From Elymus sibiricus (taxonomy: Eukaryota > Streptophyta > Magnoliopsida > Poales > Poaceae), in NCBI GenBank assembly GCA_039707655.1, contig CM077667.1:541426222-541490221 (forward strand): DNA of 64,000 bases. The letters are read 5' to 3'. This document shows positions 12,001-20,432 of the stretch, piece after piece. Position 1 is the first letter of the stretch. The number at the start of each line of letters is the position of its first letter. The notes below the pieces were generated by a model. It worked only from the letters and a program-made list of their open reading frames with translations, did not search any database and had not been told where the DNA came from. Made by a program: the position numbers and the translations under genes.

Positions 12001-13044
12001 TACGGAGAAGCTTGTATTTACAAGAAAGTGAGTGGGAGCTCTATAGCGTTTCTAATATTATATGTGGATGACATATTGCTGATTGGAAACAATATAGAAA
12101 TGCTGGAAAGTGTAAAGGAATATTTGAACAAGAGTTTTTCAATGAAGGACCTAGGAGAAGCTGCTTTCATATTAGGCATCAAGATCTATAGAGATAGATC
12201 AAGACGTTTAATAGGACTTTCACAAAGCACATACCTTGATAAGATTTTGAAGAAGTTCAAAATGGATCAGTCCAAGAAGGGGTTCTTGCCTGTTTTGCAA
12301 GGTGTGAAGTTGAGTAAGACTCAATGCCCAGTGACTGCAGAAGATAGAGAAAAGATGAGTGTCATCCCCTATGCTTCAGCCATAGGCTCTATCATGTATG
12401 CAATGCTGTGCACAAGACCCGATGTCAGCCTTGCCATAAGTATGGTCGGAAGGTTTCAAAGTGATCCAGGAATGGAACACTGGACAGCGGTCAAGAATAT
12501 CCTGAAGTACCTGAAAAGGACTAAGGACATGTTTCTCGTTTATGGAGGTGATCAAGAGCTCGTCGTAAAGGGTTACGTCGATGCAAGCTTTGACACTGAT
12601 CCGGATGACTCTAAGTCGCAAACCGGATACGTATTTATTCTTAATGGGGGTGCGGTTAGCTGGTGCAGTTCCAAGCAAAGCGTGGTAGCAGATTCTACAT
12701 GCGAAGCGGAGTACATCGCTGCCTCGGAGGCGGCGAAGGAAGGTGTCTGGATGAAGGAGTTCATGACAGATCTTGGAGTAGTGCCTAGTGCACTTAACCC
12801 AATGACTCTGTTTTGTGATAATACTGGTGCCATTGCTCTAGCCAAGGAACCAAGATTTCACAAGAGGACCGGACACATAAAGCGACGTTTCAATTCCATC
12901 CGCGATTACATCAAGGAGGACGACATAAATATTTGCAAAGTACACACGGATCTAAATGTTGCAGATCCGATGACTAAACCTCTTCCAAAGGCTAAACATG
13001 AACAACACCAGAACTGCATGGGTGTTCGATTCATTACAATGTAA
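9061..13044 (+). CDS. Copia gag-pol polyprotein, intact reading frame
   Basis: A single 1327-residue frame encodes the structural and enzymatic proteins of the element, in Copia order. A UBN2-type gag occupies about residues 1-240, followed by a zinc knuckle (CFHCKGTGHWKRNC, 252-265). The aspartic protease has DTG at 302-304. The integrase has its HHCC finger from about 440 and catalytic D501, D564 and E600 (spacing x35). The reverse transcriptase has YVDD at 1001-1004. RNase H has D1174, E1215 and D1253. All catalytic residues are present and there is no internal stop. A few normally conserved positions look changed: FIRYPKE where FIGYPKE is usual, AKSFSQVQG for AKGF, and GLVQASRSWN for GLKQ. 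These could lower activity. The ATG at 9061 opens the frame and fits the clade's gag start. Confidence 0.96.
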   Translation: MARAVAPLNFNAFLEKAKLKDDGSNFVDWARNLRIILTASQKAYVLDAPLGDPPAPVESLDVVNAWQARSDDYSIVQCAMLYGLEPGLQRRFERHGAYEMFQELKFIFQKNARIERYEISDKFYACKMEENGSISDHVLRMSGYSTRLAELGMPLPPEAITDRVLQSLPPSYKSFVLNYNMHGMNKSVAELFAMLKVAESEIQKEHQVLMVNKTTSFKKNGKGKKGNSKKSGKEVAPLVKKPKAGPKPETVCFHCKGTGHWKRNCPKYLADKKAANNKQGIYDIHVIDVYLTNSRCSAWVFDTGAVAHICNSKQELRNRRRLAKDEVTMRVGNGSKVDVIAVGTLALRLPSGLVMNLNKCYLVPALSMNIISGSCLLRDGYSFKSENNGCYIYMSNIFYGHAPDVRGLFLLNLDSNDTHVHNIDAKRCRIDNDNTTFLWHCRLGHIGVKRMRKLHADGLLESLDFESLDTCEPCLMGKMTKTPFSGIMERASDLLEIIHTDVCGPMSIEARGGYRYFLTFTDDLSRYGYIYLMKHKSETFEKFKQFQSEVENHRNKKIKVLRSDRGGEYLSYEFGSHLRQCGIVSQLTPPGTPQRNGVSERRNRTLLDMVRSMMSLADLPLSFWGYALETAAFTLNRAPSKSVETTPYELWFGKKPKLSFLKVWGCDAYVKKLQPEKLEPKAEKCVFIRYPKETVGYTFYLRSEGKMFVAKNGTFLEKEFLSKELSGRKIELDEVVEPLLQPESSAAQKVVSVEPTLAEEEVNDDDHEALDQVAIEPRRSTRTHTTPEWYGNPVLEVMLLNNDEPTSYGEAMMGPYSEKWLEAMKSEMGSMYENKVWTLEVLPEGRKAIQNKWIFKRKTDADGNVTVYKARLVAKSFSQVQGVDYDETFSPVAMLKSVRIMLAIAAFFDYEIWQMDVKTAFLNGYLKEELYMMQPEGFVDPENADKVCKLQRSIYGLVQASRSWNLRFDDVIKAFEFIQVYGEACIYKKVSGSSIAFLILYVDDILLIGNNIEMLESVKEYLNKSFSMKDLGEAAFILGIKIYRDRSRRLIGLSQSTYLDKILKKFKMDQSKKGFLPVLQGVKLSKTQCPVTAEDREKMSVIPYASAIGSIMYAMLCTRPDVSLAISMVGRFQSDPGMEHWTAVKNILKYLKRTKDMFLVYGGDQELVVKGYVDASFDTDPDDSKSQTGYVFILNGGAVSWCSSKQSVVADSTCEAEYIAASEAAKEGVWMKEFMTDLGVVPSALNPMTLFCDNTGAIALAKEPRFHKRTGHIKRRFNSIRDYIKEDDINICKVHTDLNVADPMTKPLPKAKHEQHQNCMGVRFITM

Positions 13045-13081
13045 ATCACATAGTGATGTGAACTAGATTATTGACTCTAGT

Positions 13082-13094
13082 GCAAGTGGGAGAC
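13082..13094 (+). other. Polypurine tract of the Copia element
   Basis: The stretch GCAAGTGGGAGAC lies directly before the 3' LTR. It is the expected position and composition for the primer of plus-strand DNA synthesis. Between the polyprotein stop and this tract are only about 37 bases. Confidence 0.8.
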
Positions 13095-14956
13095 TGTTGG
13101 AAATATGCCCTAGAGGCAATAATAAATTGGTTATTATTATATTTCCTTGTTAATGATAATCGTTTATTATCCATGCTATAATTGTATTGATTGGAAACTC
13201 AAATACATGTGTGGGTACATAGACAACACTGTGTCCCTAGTAAGCCTCTAGTTGACTAGCTTGTTGATCAAAGATGGTTAAGGTTTCCTAGCCATGGACA
13301 TGAGATGTCATTTGATAACGGGATCACATCATTAGGAGAATGATGTGATGGACAAGACCCAAACTGTAAACGTAGCAGTTGATCGTGTCAGTTTATTGCT
13401 ATTGTTTTCTGCATGTCAAGTATCTGTTCCTTTGACCATGAGATCATGCAACTCACTAACACCGGAGGAATACCTTGTGTGTATCAAACGTCGCAACGTA
13501 ACTGGGTGACTATAAAGGTGCTCTACAGGTATCTCCGAGGGTGTCTGTTGGGTTGGCATGGATCAAGACTGGGATTTGTTACTCCGTATGACGGAGAGGT
13601 ATCTCAGGGCCCACTCGGTAATACAACATCACATTGAGCCTTGCAAGCAAAGTGACTAAAGAGTTAGCCACAGGATCTTGTATTACGGAACGAGTAAAGA
13701 GACTTGCCGGTAACGAGATTGAACTAGGTATAGTGATACCGACGATCGAATCTCGGGCAAGTAACATACCGAAGAACAAAGGGAACAGCATACGGGATTA
13801 ACTGAATCCTTGACATAGAGGTTCGACCGATAAAGATCTTCGTAGAATATGTAGGAGCCAATATGGGCATCCAGGTCCCGCTATTGGTTATTGGCCGTAG
13901 AGGTGTCTCGGTCATGTCTACATAGTTCTCGAACCCGCAGGGTCTACACACTTAACGTTTGGTGACGATTAGTATAATTGAGTTATTATGTTGGTGACCG
14001 AAAGTTGTTCGGATTCCCGGATAAGATCCCGGACATGACGAGGATCTCCGGAATAGTCCGGAGGTAAAGATTGATATATGTGATAATAGTGTTTTGATCT
14101 CCGGAAGAGTTCCGAAGTTCACCGGAAGGGGTTCCGGATGTTTACCGAAGTGTTCGGGTGCAGCAACACTTTATATGAGCCAAAGGGATAAATCCCACGA
14201 GGTATTGGAAAGTGCAAAAGTAGTTTTGCTGCCGCGTAAGCGGTACTACCGCTTGGTGAAGCGGTACTACCGCCGGAGCGGTACTACCGCTTGTGTGAAG
14301 CGGTACTACCGCCCAAGCGGTACTACCGCTTGTGTGAAGCGGTACTACCGCTTGTGCGCGGCTGTGCACGGTTCGGCAGGGATCCGAGTTGGACTCTTTC
14401 CCTGCGGGCCAAACCGACCTTGTGCGGGCAAAACCGACCCGGAGGAGGCTTTTACTCCAAGTTTAGACCCCAAGGCTCAACATATAAATAGAGGGGCAGG
14501 GCTAGCACACGGGACACATCAGGATTTCCCAAGCCGTGTGCCGGCAACCCTAGCCCTCTAGTTCCTCCGTCATAATCTCCGTAGTGCTTGGCGAAGCCCT
14601 GCAGAGATTGTTCCTCACCACCATCACCACGCCGTCGTGCTGCTGGAACTCAACCACTACTTCACCATCGCTCGCTGGATCGAGGAGGTGAAGGCGTCAT
14701 CAAGCCGTACGTGTGTTGAACGCGGAGGTGCCGTCCGTTCGGCACTAGATCGGAAGGATCGTGATTGGATCGCGGGACGCTCGGCGATTTGGATCGCGAA
14801 GACGTTCGACTACATCAACCGCGTTTATTAACGCTTCCGCTTAGCGATCTACAAGGGTATGTAGATTCACTCTCCCTCTCGTAGATGCTCATCACCATGG
14901 ATAGATCTTATGTGTGCGTAGGAAAATTTTTGTTTCCCATGCAACGTTCCCCAACA
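13095..14956 (+). repeat. 3' LTR of the Copia element
   Basis: 1862 bp, collinear with the 5' LTR at an offset of 7177 and differing at three positions (13228 A, 14193 T, 14887 G). It provides the transcript end region. Its right end is followed at once by the GGCAT duplication and LINE ORF1 sequence. Confidence 0.96.
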
Positions 14957-14961
14957 GGCAT

Positions 14962-16270
14962 TGCTTCCAGCACCGGTGTTGCCGCCCCCATCAGAAGGAT
15001 CCGGCTTGGAGGGCTTAGGGGTGGAGGGAGGGGGTGGAGGAACCTGTTGGGCAGCCTGGCCCTCCCGCCGAACCCGGATCCTGTACGCCTCATGTGCAGG
15101 GAAGACATCAACTGATCCGTGGACTTGGCTAGGGTCAATGCACCAAATCTTCATGCGGGCAGGGCCCATCAGCTGTAGAGAATCAGCATCCACACTAGCA
15201 GGTTTGCCAATGAGCTCCCCGAAAGCCATCAAGAAGCGGGAGTTGCGCAAGCTAGAGGGAACGTCATCAAGCAGAACCACACCTCATACAGAGACGCCAC
15301 TGGTTTTGCCCCATCAACGGCAGCCTTCACCGAAACCATCACCTGATTAAGAGGCAGAGTGAAGCTGGAGCACGAAGCCATCATTTTGAGAGTTTCCTTG
15401 GAAGGGAAGGTGACAGCGAATACCGTTTCAGACACCTGATTAATCTGCCAATCCCATCCATCAAGGCCCCACTCCTTCAATTCATCCGAAATCACTTGGA
15501 CCGAGACAGGAGAAGAGAGGACCGAAATCACAGCCTCATTGGACGAAACCGGGGCAATGATCGGCATATCCAATCCACCATTCAAAGACAAGAAAGAGCA
15601 CCCAGGCAGACCCAACCCAAATTGCTTGAAAGACGGAAACTTGCATCTCTCAGGGCAGTCAACAGTGAGGTGTCCTTCCGTGCGACAGATTAAGCAGAAA
15701 GGGGGAGATTTGCACCGGGATTGGAAGTGGCCAGACCTGTGACAGGCGAAGCAAGTCAAGGTGGTCGAGCCAGAGGATGCACCACCTCCCGCAGCAGGTA
15801 CCGCGCCCCTGGATGGGATGAAGCCTTGGGGAAGAGGATGGGGAGGCGGGAGGATGCCATCGCCCCCCGAGGTCGACGAGCCCGGGTCGTGAGGAGAAAT
15901 ACGACGCGACTTGGTGGGGAAGGACGCCGGCCCAAAACCACCGCTTTGCTGGAACAGACCACCGGCCCTCCTACCGGCCCCAAAGCGGAAGCCCGGACCA
16001 TAGCCAGATCCACCCTCACGACCAGCCGTCGCCTGGCCGCCCGAGCCGCTAGGCAGATCAGGGTGGAGGGCCCGCAGCGGATCCTTGACCCCAGCCACCG
16101 CCACTTCCCACCGCCGCCGCCGCACGGGCCCGCTCATCGCGCTGGAGCCACTCCGGCCCAGACGCCCAAGCCGCGCGGTCGCAATCCACCTGCTCGCGGA
16201 CGGCACGCTCCGCCTCCAACTTCTCCCGGAGAGCCGCCTCGTATTCCTGATCCGGCGAACACGGTTTCAA
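14962..16270 (-). pseudogene. LINE ORF1, N-terminal half with two CCHC knuckles
   Basis: On the minus strand the protein starts near 16270 with a charged helical stretch (EYEAALREKLEAERAVREQ). It changes frame near 16.1 kb, then has a Gly/Pro-rich linker and two zinc knuckles (CFACHRSGHFQSRC and CLICRTEGHLTVDC, about 15.63-15.75 kb). A DUF4283-like RNA-binding region appears to follow (SFLSLNGGLDMP through TFPSKETLKMM). A one-base frameshift near 15270-15280 separates VSLYEVWF from the downstream VLLDDVPSSLRNSRFLM. The frame then runs to the Copia insertion at 14961. The role in living copies is to coat LINE RNA; this copy is broken three ways. Confidence 0.8.
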
Positions 16271-16808
16271 CGCCCATGATGGATGTCTTAAATAACTACA
16301 TGGTTGCCCGTGAGAATTTGCTTCCGTTGCAAGATTAAACGTTTCCGGTAATCAACCAGTAAATCTCCTGATGTTTCTGGTAATCAACCAGTAGTCCAAA
16401 TTTAAGTCAGATAAGAACATTCCTTTGTTGCAAAGAATCCCAAGTTGTTTTTTGTCCACATAATGAGCTGTGTATTGGCTGGGCCTGGGCCTATGTCTCC
16501 TAAAAGATCAATACTAAACTAAAAAAAAAGAACTTTGCTCGGGGAGTCAAACCAAACACCTCCAGATTGCTGGAGGCACATCACAAGCCATGCCACCACT
16601 CGAAGATGCTTCTTGTGTAGAGAAACAAAAGGTAAATTGATTCTAAAAAAAAGCACGAAAGGTTAATTTATCTATAGTTGTTCCTCGGACGTACAAATGG
16701 GCCTTGGACTTATAGATATATGAGCTGGATATAATTTTTGTCGTCTCCGTTATTTAACTCGGGCCGGCCAATTCGATGCATTGGGCATCAGCTCTCGCTG
16801 GCTCCTCT
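16271..16808. other. Non-coding stretch between LINE and Mutator-like element
   Basis: I see no gene here. A short plus frame ends at 16338 with MMDVLNNYMVAREN, which reads like protein but is only about 20 codons after a shadow frame of the LINE. A 17-bp motif (TTTCYGGTAATCAACCAGTA) occurs twice, at about 16343 and 16373. The last nine bases, GGCTCCTCT at 16800-16808, are the left target duplication of the next element. Confidence 0.4.
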
Positions 16809-17119
16809 GGGAGCAACTAGTTAGCGAGCACTCCCTCACAAGCGTTCCAGCGATCACTCCCACGCGCCGCCACTTGGCGCGTTCCCAGTCGCCGCCACGT
16901 GTTGCGCTCTGAGCGTTCCCTTCAGATTTTATTTTTTTTATTTTTTCGCATGCGTTTTTGCCTTTTTTGAGTGGTTTTTTTCCGGATTTTTTGGGTGTTC
17001 CGGTTTTTCACCGGTCTTTCGTAGCTTTTGGATGAAAAAAAAAATTTAAATTTTTTTTTCGAGAAAAACCGCGTTTTCTGTTTTTTTTACGCGAAAAAAC
17101 ACGTTTTCTGTTTTTTTTT

Positions 17120-17545
17120 GCGAGAGGCACGGTTTTGCCTTCGCGAGAGGCACGGCCGTGCCTCTCGAAAAGGGAAAAAAACGCGTTTTCTGTATTTTTT
17201 TTGCGAGAGGCACGGTTTTACTTCCGCGAAAGGCACGGTTTTGCCTTCACGAGAGGCACGGCCGTGCCTCTCGAAAAGGGAAAAATACGCGTTTTCTGTA
17301 TTTTTTTTGCGAGAGGCACGGTTTTACTTCCGCGAGAGGCACGGTTTTGCTTCCATGAGAGGCACGGTTTTGCTATCGCGAGAGGCACGGCCGTGCCTCT
17401 CCCGAAAGGAAAAAAAACGCGTTTTCTGCTCTTTTTTTTTTCCGCGAGAGGCACGGTTTTGCCTCGCGAGAGGCACGACCCATGCCTCTCGGAAAGGAAA
17501 AAAAACACGTTTTCTGTTTTTTTTTCTATCGCGCGAGGCACGTTT
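17120..17545. repeat. Array of GCGAGAGGCACG repeats inside the Mutator-like element
   Basis: More than ten copies of GCGAGAGGCACG or its inverted form CGTGCCTCTCG occur, alternating with GAAAAGGGAAAAAAACGCG and T-rich spacers. A higher-order unit of about 120 bp appears at about 17135, 17245 and 17365. GAGGCACGGCCGTGCCTC is itself a perfect palindrome. The repeats create long spurious open frames on both strands (REARPCL/FCL-type), which were not called as genes. Confidence 0.75.
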
Positions 17546-17723
17546 TTTTGTCCGGTTTTTTTCGTGAAAAAAAAGTTCGTCAAAACCTATCAACATGGGA
17601 TCTAGTTTTGAAGATCTCGACGCGAGAAAGCCAACGGTGAAAACGGTTCGAGATTTGGACGCACGGTTTAGGAGGTAAAACGTTTTGAAAATACGGATCT
17701 ACGAAAAAAGGGAAAACTCCCAA

Positions 17724-17766
17724 GTTGCGACAAGTGGCACGCATGCAGTGCGCCACTTGTCGCAAC
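17724..17766. repeat. Perfect 15-bp inverted repeat (hairpin)
   Basis: The arms GTTGCGACAAGTGGC (17724-17738) and GCCACTTGTCGCAAC (17752-17766) pair perfectly around a 13-base spacer containing GCATGC. The hairpin sits near the right end of the Mutator-like element. Confidence 0.8.
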
Positions 17767-17828
17767 CTGGGGAGGTGGGAGTAATCGTTGGAAGGTGTAG
17801 TCGCTAACTAGTGATTTCGGGCTCCTCT

Positions 17829-18311
17829 ACATGTTTTACTCAGTTCTTTTCTTGGAAAGAAAACTAAATGTTTGTTAATAGTCGAACATCGCTCTTTTCA
17901 TCAAAGCACATCGACTTATACACGTTTGACTTGCAAGAATTGAAAAGCCAAGGCATCAACAAACAGAGGGTTACTATGAATCTTGCTTATCGATTTTTTT
18001 ACAAGCGGTCATGCATGCATGACCAATCAAGGAGGACAAGCATATAGGGCTTTGATCATATGGAGAACACTTTTGAGATCGAGAAAGACACCACACCATC
18101 CATGCGCCCGATATGCATCCCTGGTACGTCGACTACTCTATGTTGGAGGAGTTCTTATCTTAACTAGGGTAATGATTCCAACTAGCCGTTTAACTTTTCT
18201 GTTTTGGCACGTGTAGCGGCTATACAGCATGTATGCAAGTGATGTTGTGAACGTGAGAAGCTCAGGCACTTCTACCGAATTCAGATTCTGGATATACATG
18301 TACATGGGCGT
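17829..18311. other. Intergenic sequence, nothing recognised
   Basis: AT-rich sequence with no supported open frame, terminal repeat or transposon motif. The frame at 17983-18216 has no features of a real protein. Confidence 0.35.
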
Positions 18312-18670
18312 TTTGGCACTTGGGAGCATATGCTGTTTTTAAATTTTGTTTTAAATGCACTTTGAAATGTCACAAAATTCTTAAAAAAAAACTTCGCACG
18401 TACATCTTAACGTTCTATGTGCTCACAGTTTCGCGAAAAGCAGACAACTTTTGTGTCACGTGTGAAAAGGACAAAAATGGGTGTTAAAAATGCCTTTTTA
18501 CAAGACATTTTTTTGTCATTTTACGCAGGCTGCAAAAATGTCGGTTTTCCATGAAACTTAGCGTGTGCACACAGCCAATCGAGATGTAGGCGCCAAATTT
18601 TATTTTGGAATTTTTGACATATTGAAATGTATTTTACCGGTGGCAGGAGCATATGCTCCCATGTGCCAAA
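18312..18670. mobile_element. MITE-like element with 25-bp inverted ends
   Basis: The left end TTTGGCACTTGGGAGCATAT and the right end ATATGCTCCCATGTGCCAAA are inverted repeats with one mismatch over about 22 bases. They enclose 359 bp of AT-rich non-coding DNA. The inner part of the right end, GGAGCATATGCTCC, is itself palindromic. I could not find a convincing target duplication beyond GT on each side, so the superfamily is left open. Confidence 0.6.
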
Positions 18671-18877
18671 GTGAATTTCCGTTTTAATGGGGATTCTTAT
18701 ATAAACAATAAGTGTTAGAAGAATTTTGGCTAGTTTGGCAACACAGTTTTTAGAAAACCATTGTATATCAAAAGCTCAGTATTGTAGGACATTGTAGTTT
18801 TTCTCAATTTTGATAAAAGTGTGGATCTGTTTGCCAAGTGGTAGTCTTTCTCTTTTCCTCCTGATTTTGAAAGATTA

Positions 18878-19190
18878 TTTTTCGACAAAGGGAATATATT
18901 AATCACGAAGATAACAATTACACCCGGTCTTTGTATCAATAAGATGTCATCCATGATACACACAACCAAAAACAAAAATAAAAAGAACAGAAGAAAAACA
19001 GACCCCACCACGATGATCAATGACTAGCATGTCGTCGCCCGATTATAAAAGAGATTCTTCAAAAGTAACGCCTCCAGAAGAATACAATGCACAAGCATTG
19101 TTGTTGCTCGATTATAAAAGAGATTCTTCAAAAGTAACGCCTCCAGAAAAAAAACAATGCACAAGCATTGTCGTTGTCCGATTTGAGCGA
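18878..19190 (-). mobile_element. Small retroposon copy, minus strand, same family as 23908-25229
   Basis: Read on the minus strand, it ends GATTAATATATTCCCTTTG followed by CGAAAAA, matching the 3' end of the retroposon at 23908-25229 (ATTAATATATTCCCCTTTT plus A-tail). Further in, CAATGCTTGTGCATTGT and TTCTGGAGGCGTTACTTTT match that element's CGGCGCTTGTGCACTGT and TTCTTGGAGGCGTTGTCTTT. The T-run at 18878-18882 is the tail. The 5' boundary is unclear. A 69-bp segment has been duplicated inside it. Confidence 0.6.
19041..19179. repeat. 69-bp tandem duplication
   Basis: Two adjacent copies of a unit starting GATTATAAAAGAGATTCTTC begin at 19041 and 19110. They differ by a few bases, including an A-run in the second copy. 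Because it lies within the minus-strand retroposon copy and is absent from the related element at 25.0 kb, it arose after insertion or in this sublineage. It creates the repetitive plus frame at 19020-19271, which is not a gene. Confidence 0.85.
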
Positions 19191-19287
19191 TTATTATATC
19201 ATTGTATGGATAATCCTGAAGAAACCAAACGGAACCTCACCCAGCTACACTCACAACCAGTTTGTCCATGACGACTATATCTGACGG

Positions 19288-19575
19288 ATCGGACATGTGC
19301 CGAGAGGCTCCCGTCGCAAGCCACCCTGCAATGGACGGCCAGGAGCCTCTCTTCGCCCTCGTGCGGCGACGGTGGCCCGGAGCAACCGTGCGGCCAACCC
19401 GTCATGGAAACACACCGACTGAGCAATCACATGCCCTTGGTACACCCGTCATGGACTATCCAGCCGGGTCACCCGGGCTCGAGCTTTCCGGGAAGATCGG
19501 ACGGCCCGGAGCCGCCCCGAGAGGCTTCCGCGGCAAGCTACCGTGCAATTGATAGCCAGGCGGCTCACTTCACCG
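19288..19575. repeat. Diverged GC-rich direct repeat
   Basis: Two related blocks, about 19288-19360 and 19496-19575, share the order GATCGGAC, GAGAGGCT, CGCAAGC or CGGCAAGC, CTGCAAT or GTGCAAT, and GCCAGG. They are diverged copies about 208 bp apart, in sequence far more GC-rich than its surroundings. Origin unknown. Confidence 0.45.
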
Positions 19576-19936
19576 CGGAGAGTCCAGGGGGGTCTCCACC
19601 ATCCTTTATAGGAGTATAATTACTCCTTGGTTCTAACCACGAACCACAACTAGCAAGGTACACCGGGCTAGTGATTACCTAGTACTAATTGAACTCATCA
19701 AATGATAAGATATTTATTTATTTAATACCATAGGTTTGATAAGATCATATCTAATTGTGCACAGTTTAGAGCATCTCCCAAATTTGTATTGACATAGATT
19801 CAGAGATATATGGTAACTTTAAATGGATATCATCTTGAAGATAAAACTATGTTGTGCTAATTTAAGACAGTGATACGAAAATCTTTTGTGATCTTATTCG
19901 AGTGAATACGAAGTAAATGTTCTGTAGCTATAGGCC

Positions 19937-19944
19937 TATAAATA
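19937..19944 (+). promoter_or_regulatory. TATA box of the defensin-like gene
   Basis: TATAAATA in the context GCCTATAAATATAGC lies 65-72 bases before the ATG at 20009. With initiation about 30 bases downstream, the 5' UTR would be near 40 nt. It is the only good TATA match in the preceding few hundred bases in the right orientation and distance. Confidence 0.6.
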
Positions 19945-20008
19945 TAGCTAGCAGTATATACGCTTCTCCCCAAAAAGAAACGAGAAGAAGAAGTTTGTGA
20001 CTGATATT

Positions 20009-20378
20009 ATGGAGCAGAAACCTATTCTTCTTTGCCTTATGGTGCCTCTGCTGCTAGGAAACATCACTCATGCTGGTACAAAATTGATTTCGATGTACCT
20101 ATTTTCCTTTTCCTTTTCCTTTCAATTATAGTATAATAATATTGGCAGTTGAGCGGCATGACTTTCTTCAGAACTTCCTCAATTCGAAATTCTTTCAATA
20201 ATGTATGTTCTTGTGTACAGAGTTTTGCAAAACTGAAACTGCTTTTGGGACCACTTTGTGCGGATATGTTACTTGCCTTAGTACCTGCATATCTGTGTGG
20301 GGGAATCTCGTCAAGCAAGCAGATTGTAAGCCCGTCAGACCTTACTATACAATTTGTACGTGTCTCGTTTGTGTCTAG
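20009..20378 (+). CDS. Defensin-like (DEFL) secreted cysteine-rich peptide, two exons
   Basis: Exon 1 (20009-20075) encodes Met plus a hydrophobic signal peptide (KPILLCLMVPLLLG) ending NITHA, a good signal-peptidase site. The intron 20076-20220 (145 nt, AT-rich, GT...TGTACAG) is phase 1. Exon 2 (20221-20378) encodes EFCKTETAFGTTLCGYV through CTCLVCV and a TAG. The predicted mature peptide is about 52 residues with eight cysteines spaced C-x10-C-x4-C-x3-C-x12-C-x9-C-x1-C-x2-C. The CxxxC plus CxC pattern fits the cysteine-stabilised alpha-beta fold of plant defensin-like peptides, whose genes usually have one intron after the signal peptide. A TATA box (19937) and AATAAA (20427) frame it, and I see no disabling mutation. 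Family roles are antimicrobial defence or pollen/embryo-sac signalling; which applies here is unknown. It is the only gene-like non-transposon locus I see. Confidence 0.72.
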
Positions 20379-20426
20379 AATTAAACTTTGCCATCATGCG
20401 AGCAATGGGCAATGATGTGATCCAGG

Positions 20427-20432
20427 AATAAA
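20427..20432 (+). terminator. Poly(A) signal of the defensin-like gene
   Basis: AATAAA lies 49 bases after the TAG of the defensin-like gene, followed by a T-rich stretch (TTCTTTTTGTC). Both fit plant 3'-end formation. Confidence 0.5.

Larger units (their letters stand above)
5918..14956 (+). mobile_element. Copia LTR retrotransposon, BARE-1/Angela/WIS type, nearly intact
   Basis: This is a complete 9039-bp element on the plus strand, flanked by the perfect 5-bp duplication GGCAT (5913-5917 and 14957-14961). It has two 1862-bp LTRs beginning TGTTGG and ending CAACA, a primer-binding site, one uninterrupted polyprotein and a polypurine tract. I compared the LTRs by eye and found three substitutions (6051/13228, 7016/14193, 7710/14887). 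At 1.3e-8 substitutions per site per year that is about 60,000 years. It interrupts LINE ORF1. The LTR sequence is of the BARE-1/Angela/WIS clade as I remember it. With full-length LTRs and an open polyprotein this copy may be autonomous, apart from a few unusual residues noted under the CDS. Confidence 0.96.
1140..16270 (-). mobile_element. L1-like LINE, split by a Copia element
   Basis: This is a near full-length non-LTR retrotransposon on the minus strand. Its poly(A) tail is the T-run at 1140-1149. Going up in coordinate it has a 3' UTR, ORF2 (endonuclease, reverse transcriptase, zf-RVT) and ORF1 (nucleic-acid-binding protein with two CCHC knuckles). The Copia insertion at 5918-14956 cuts ORF1. 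Without it the LINE is about 6.1 kb, normal for plant L1 elements. The frame reads straight across the insertion once one GGCAT copy is removed. Both ORFs carry frameshifts and stops, so the element is dead. The 5' boundary (about 16.27 kb) is approximate, because no target duplication matching the sequence left of the T-run was found. Confidence 0.85.
16809..17819. mobile_element. Non-autonomous Mutator-like transposon (about 1.0 kb)
   Basis: The element is flanked by a perfect 9-bp direct repeat, GGCTCCTCT (16800-16808 and 17820-17828), the duplication length typical of Mutator-like elements. The ends form an imperfect inverted repeat with ACTAGTTAGCGA at the same offset from each end. A second matching block lies further in: TTCCAGCGATCACTCCCAC on the left, and on the right the reverse complement of a form with two changes. 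No transposase is encoded. The interior is a T-rich segment plus an array of GAGAGGCACGG repeats. It would have been moved in trans by an autonomous relative. Confidence 0.72.

Noticed and set aside
9061..13044. Possibility that the Copia polyprotein is a domesticated host gene
   Set aside because: It is flanked by near-identical LTRs, a primer-binding site, a polypurine tract and a perfect target duplication, so it is simply a young element.
15496..15742. Short plus-strand frames over the zinc-knuckle region
   Set aside because: Shadows of LINE ORF1 on the minus strand.
15721..16338. 205-codon plus-strand frame
   Set aside because: Antisense shadow of LINE ORF1. Only its last 20 codons (MMDVLNNYMVAREN...) lie outside, which is too little to support a gene.
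17028..17605. Overlapping long frames with repeated REARFCL / ERHGFA / RGTVLL units on both strands
   Set aside because: Translations of the GAGAGGCACGG repeat array in all frames. No start context or independent protein signal is present.
19020..19271. 83-codon frame with a repeated SSKVTPPE motif
   Set aside because: Produced by the 69-bp tandem duplication inside a minus-strand retroposon.
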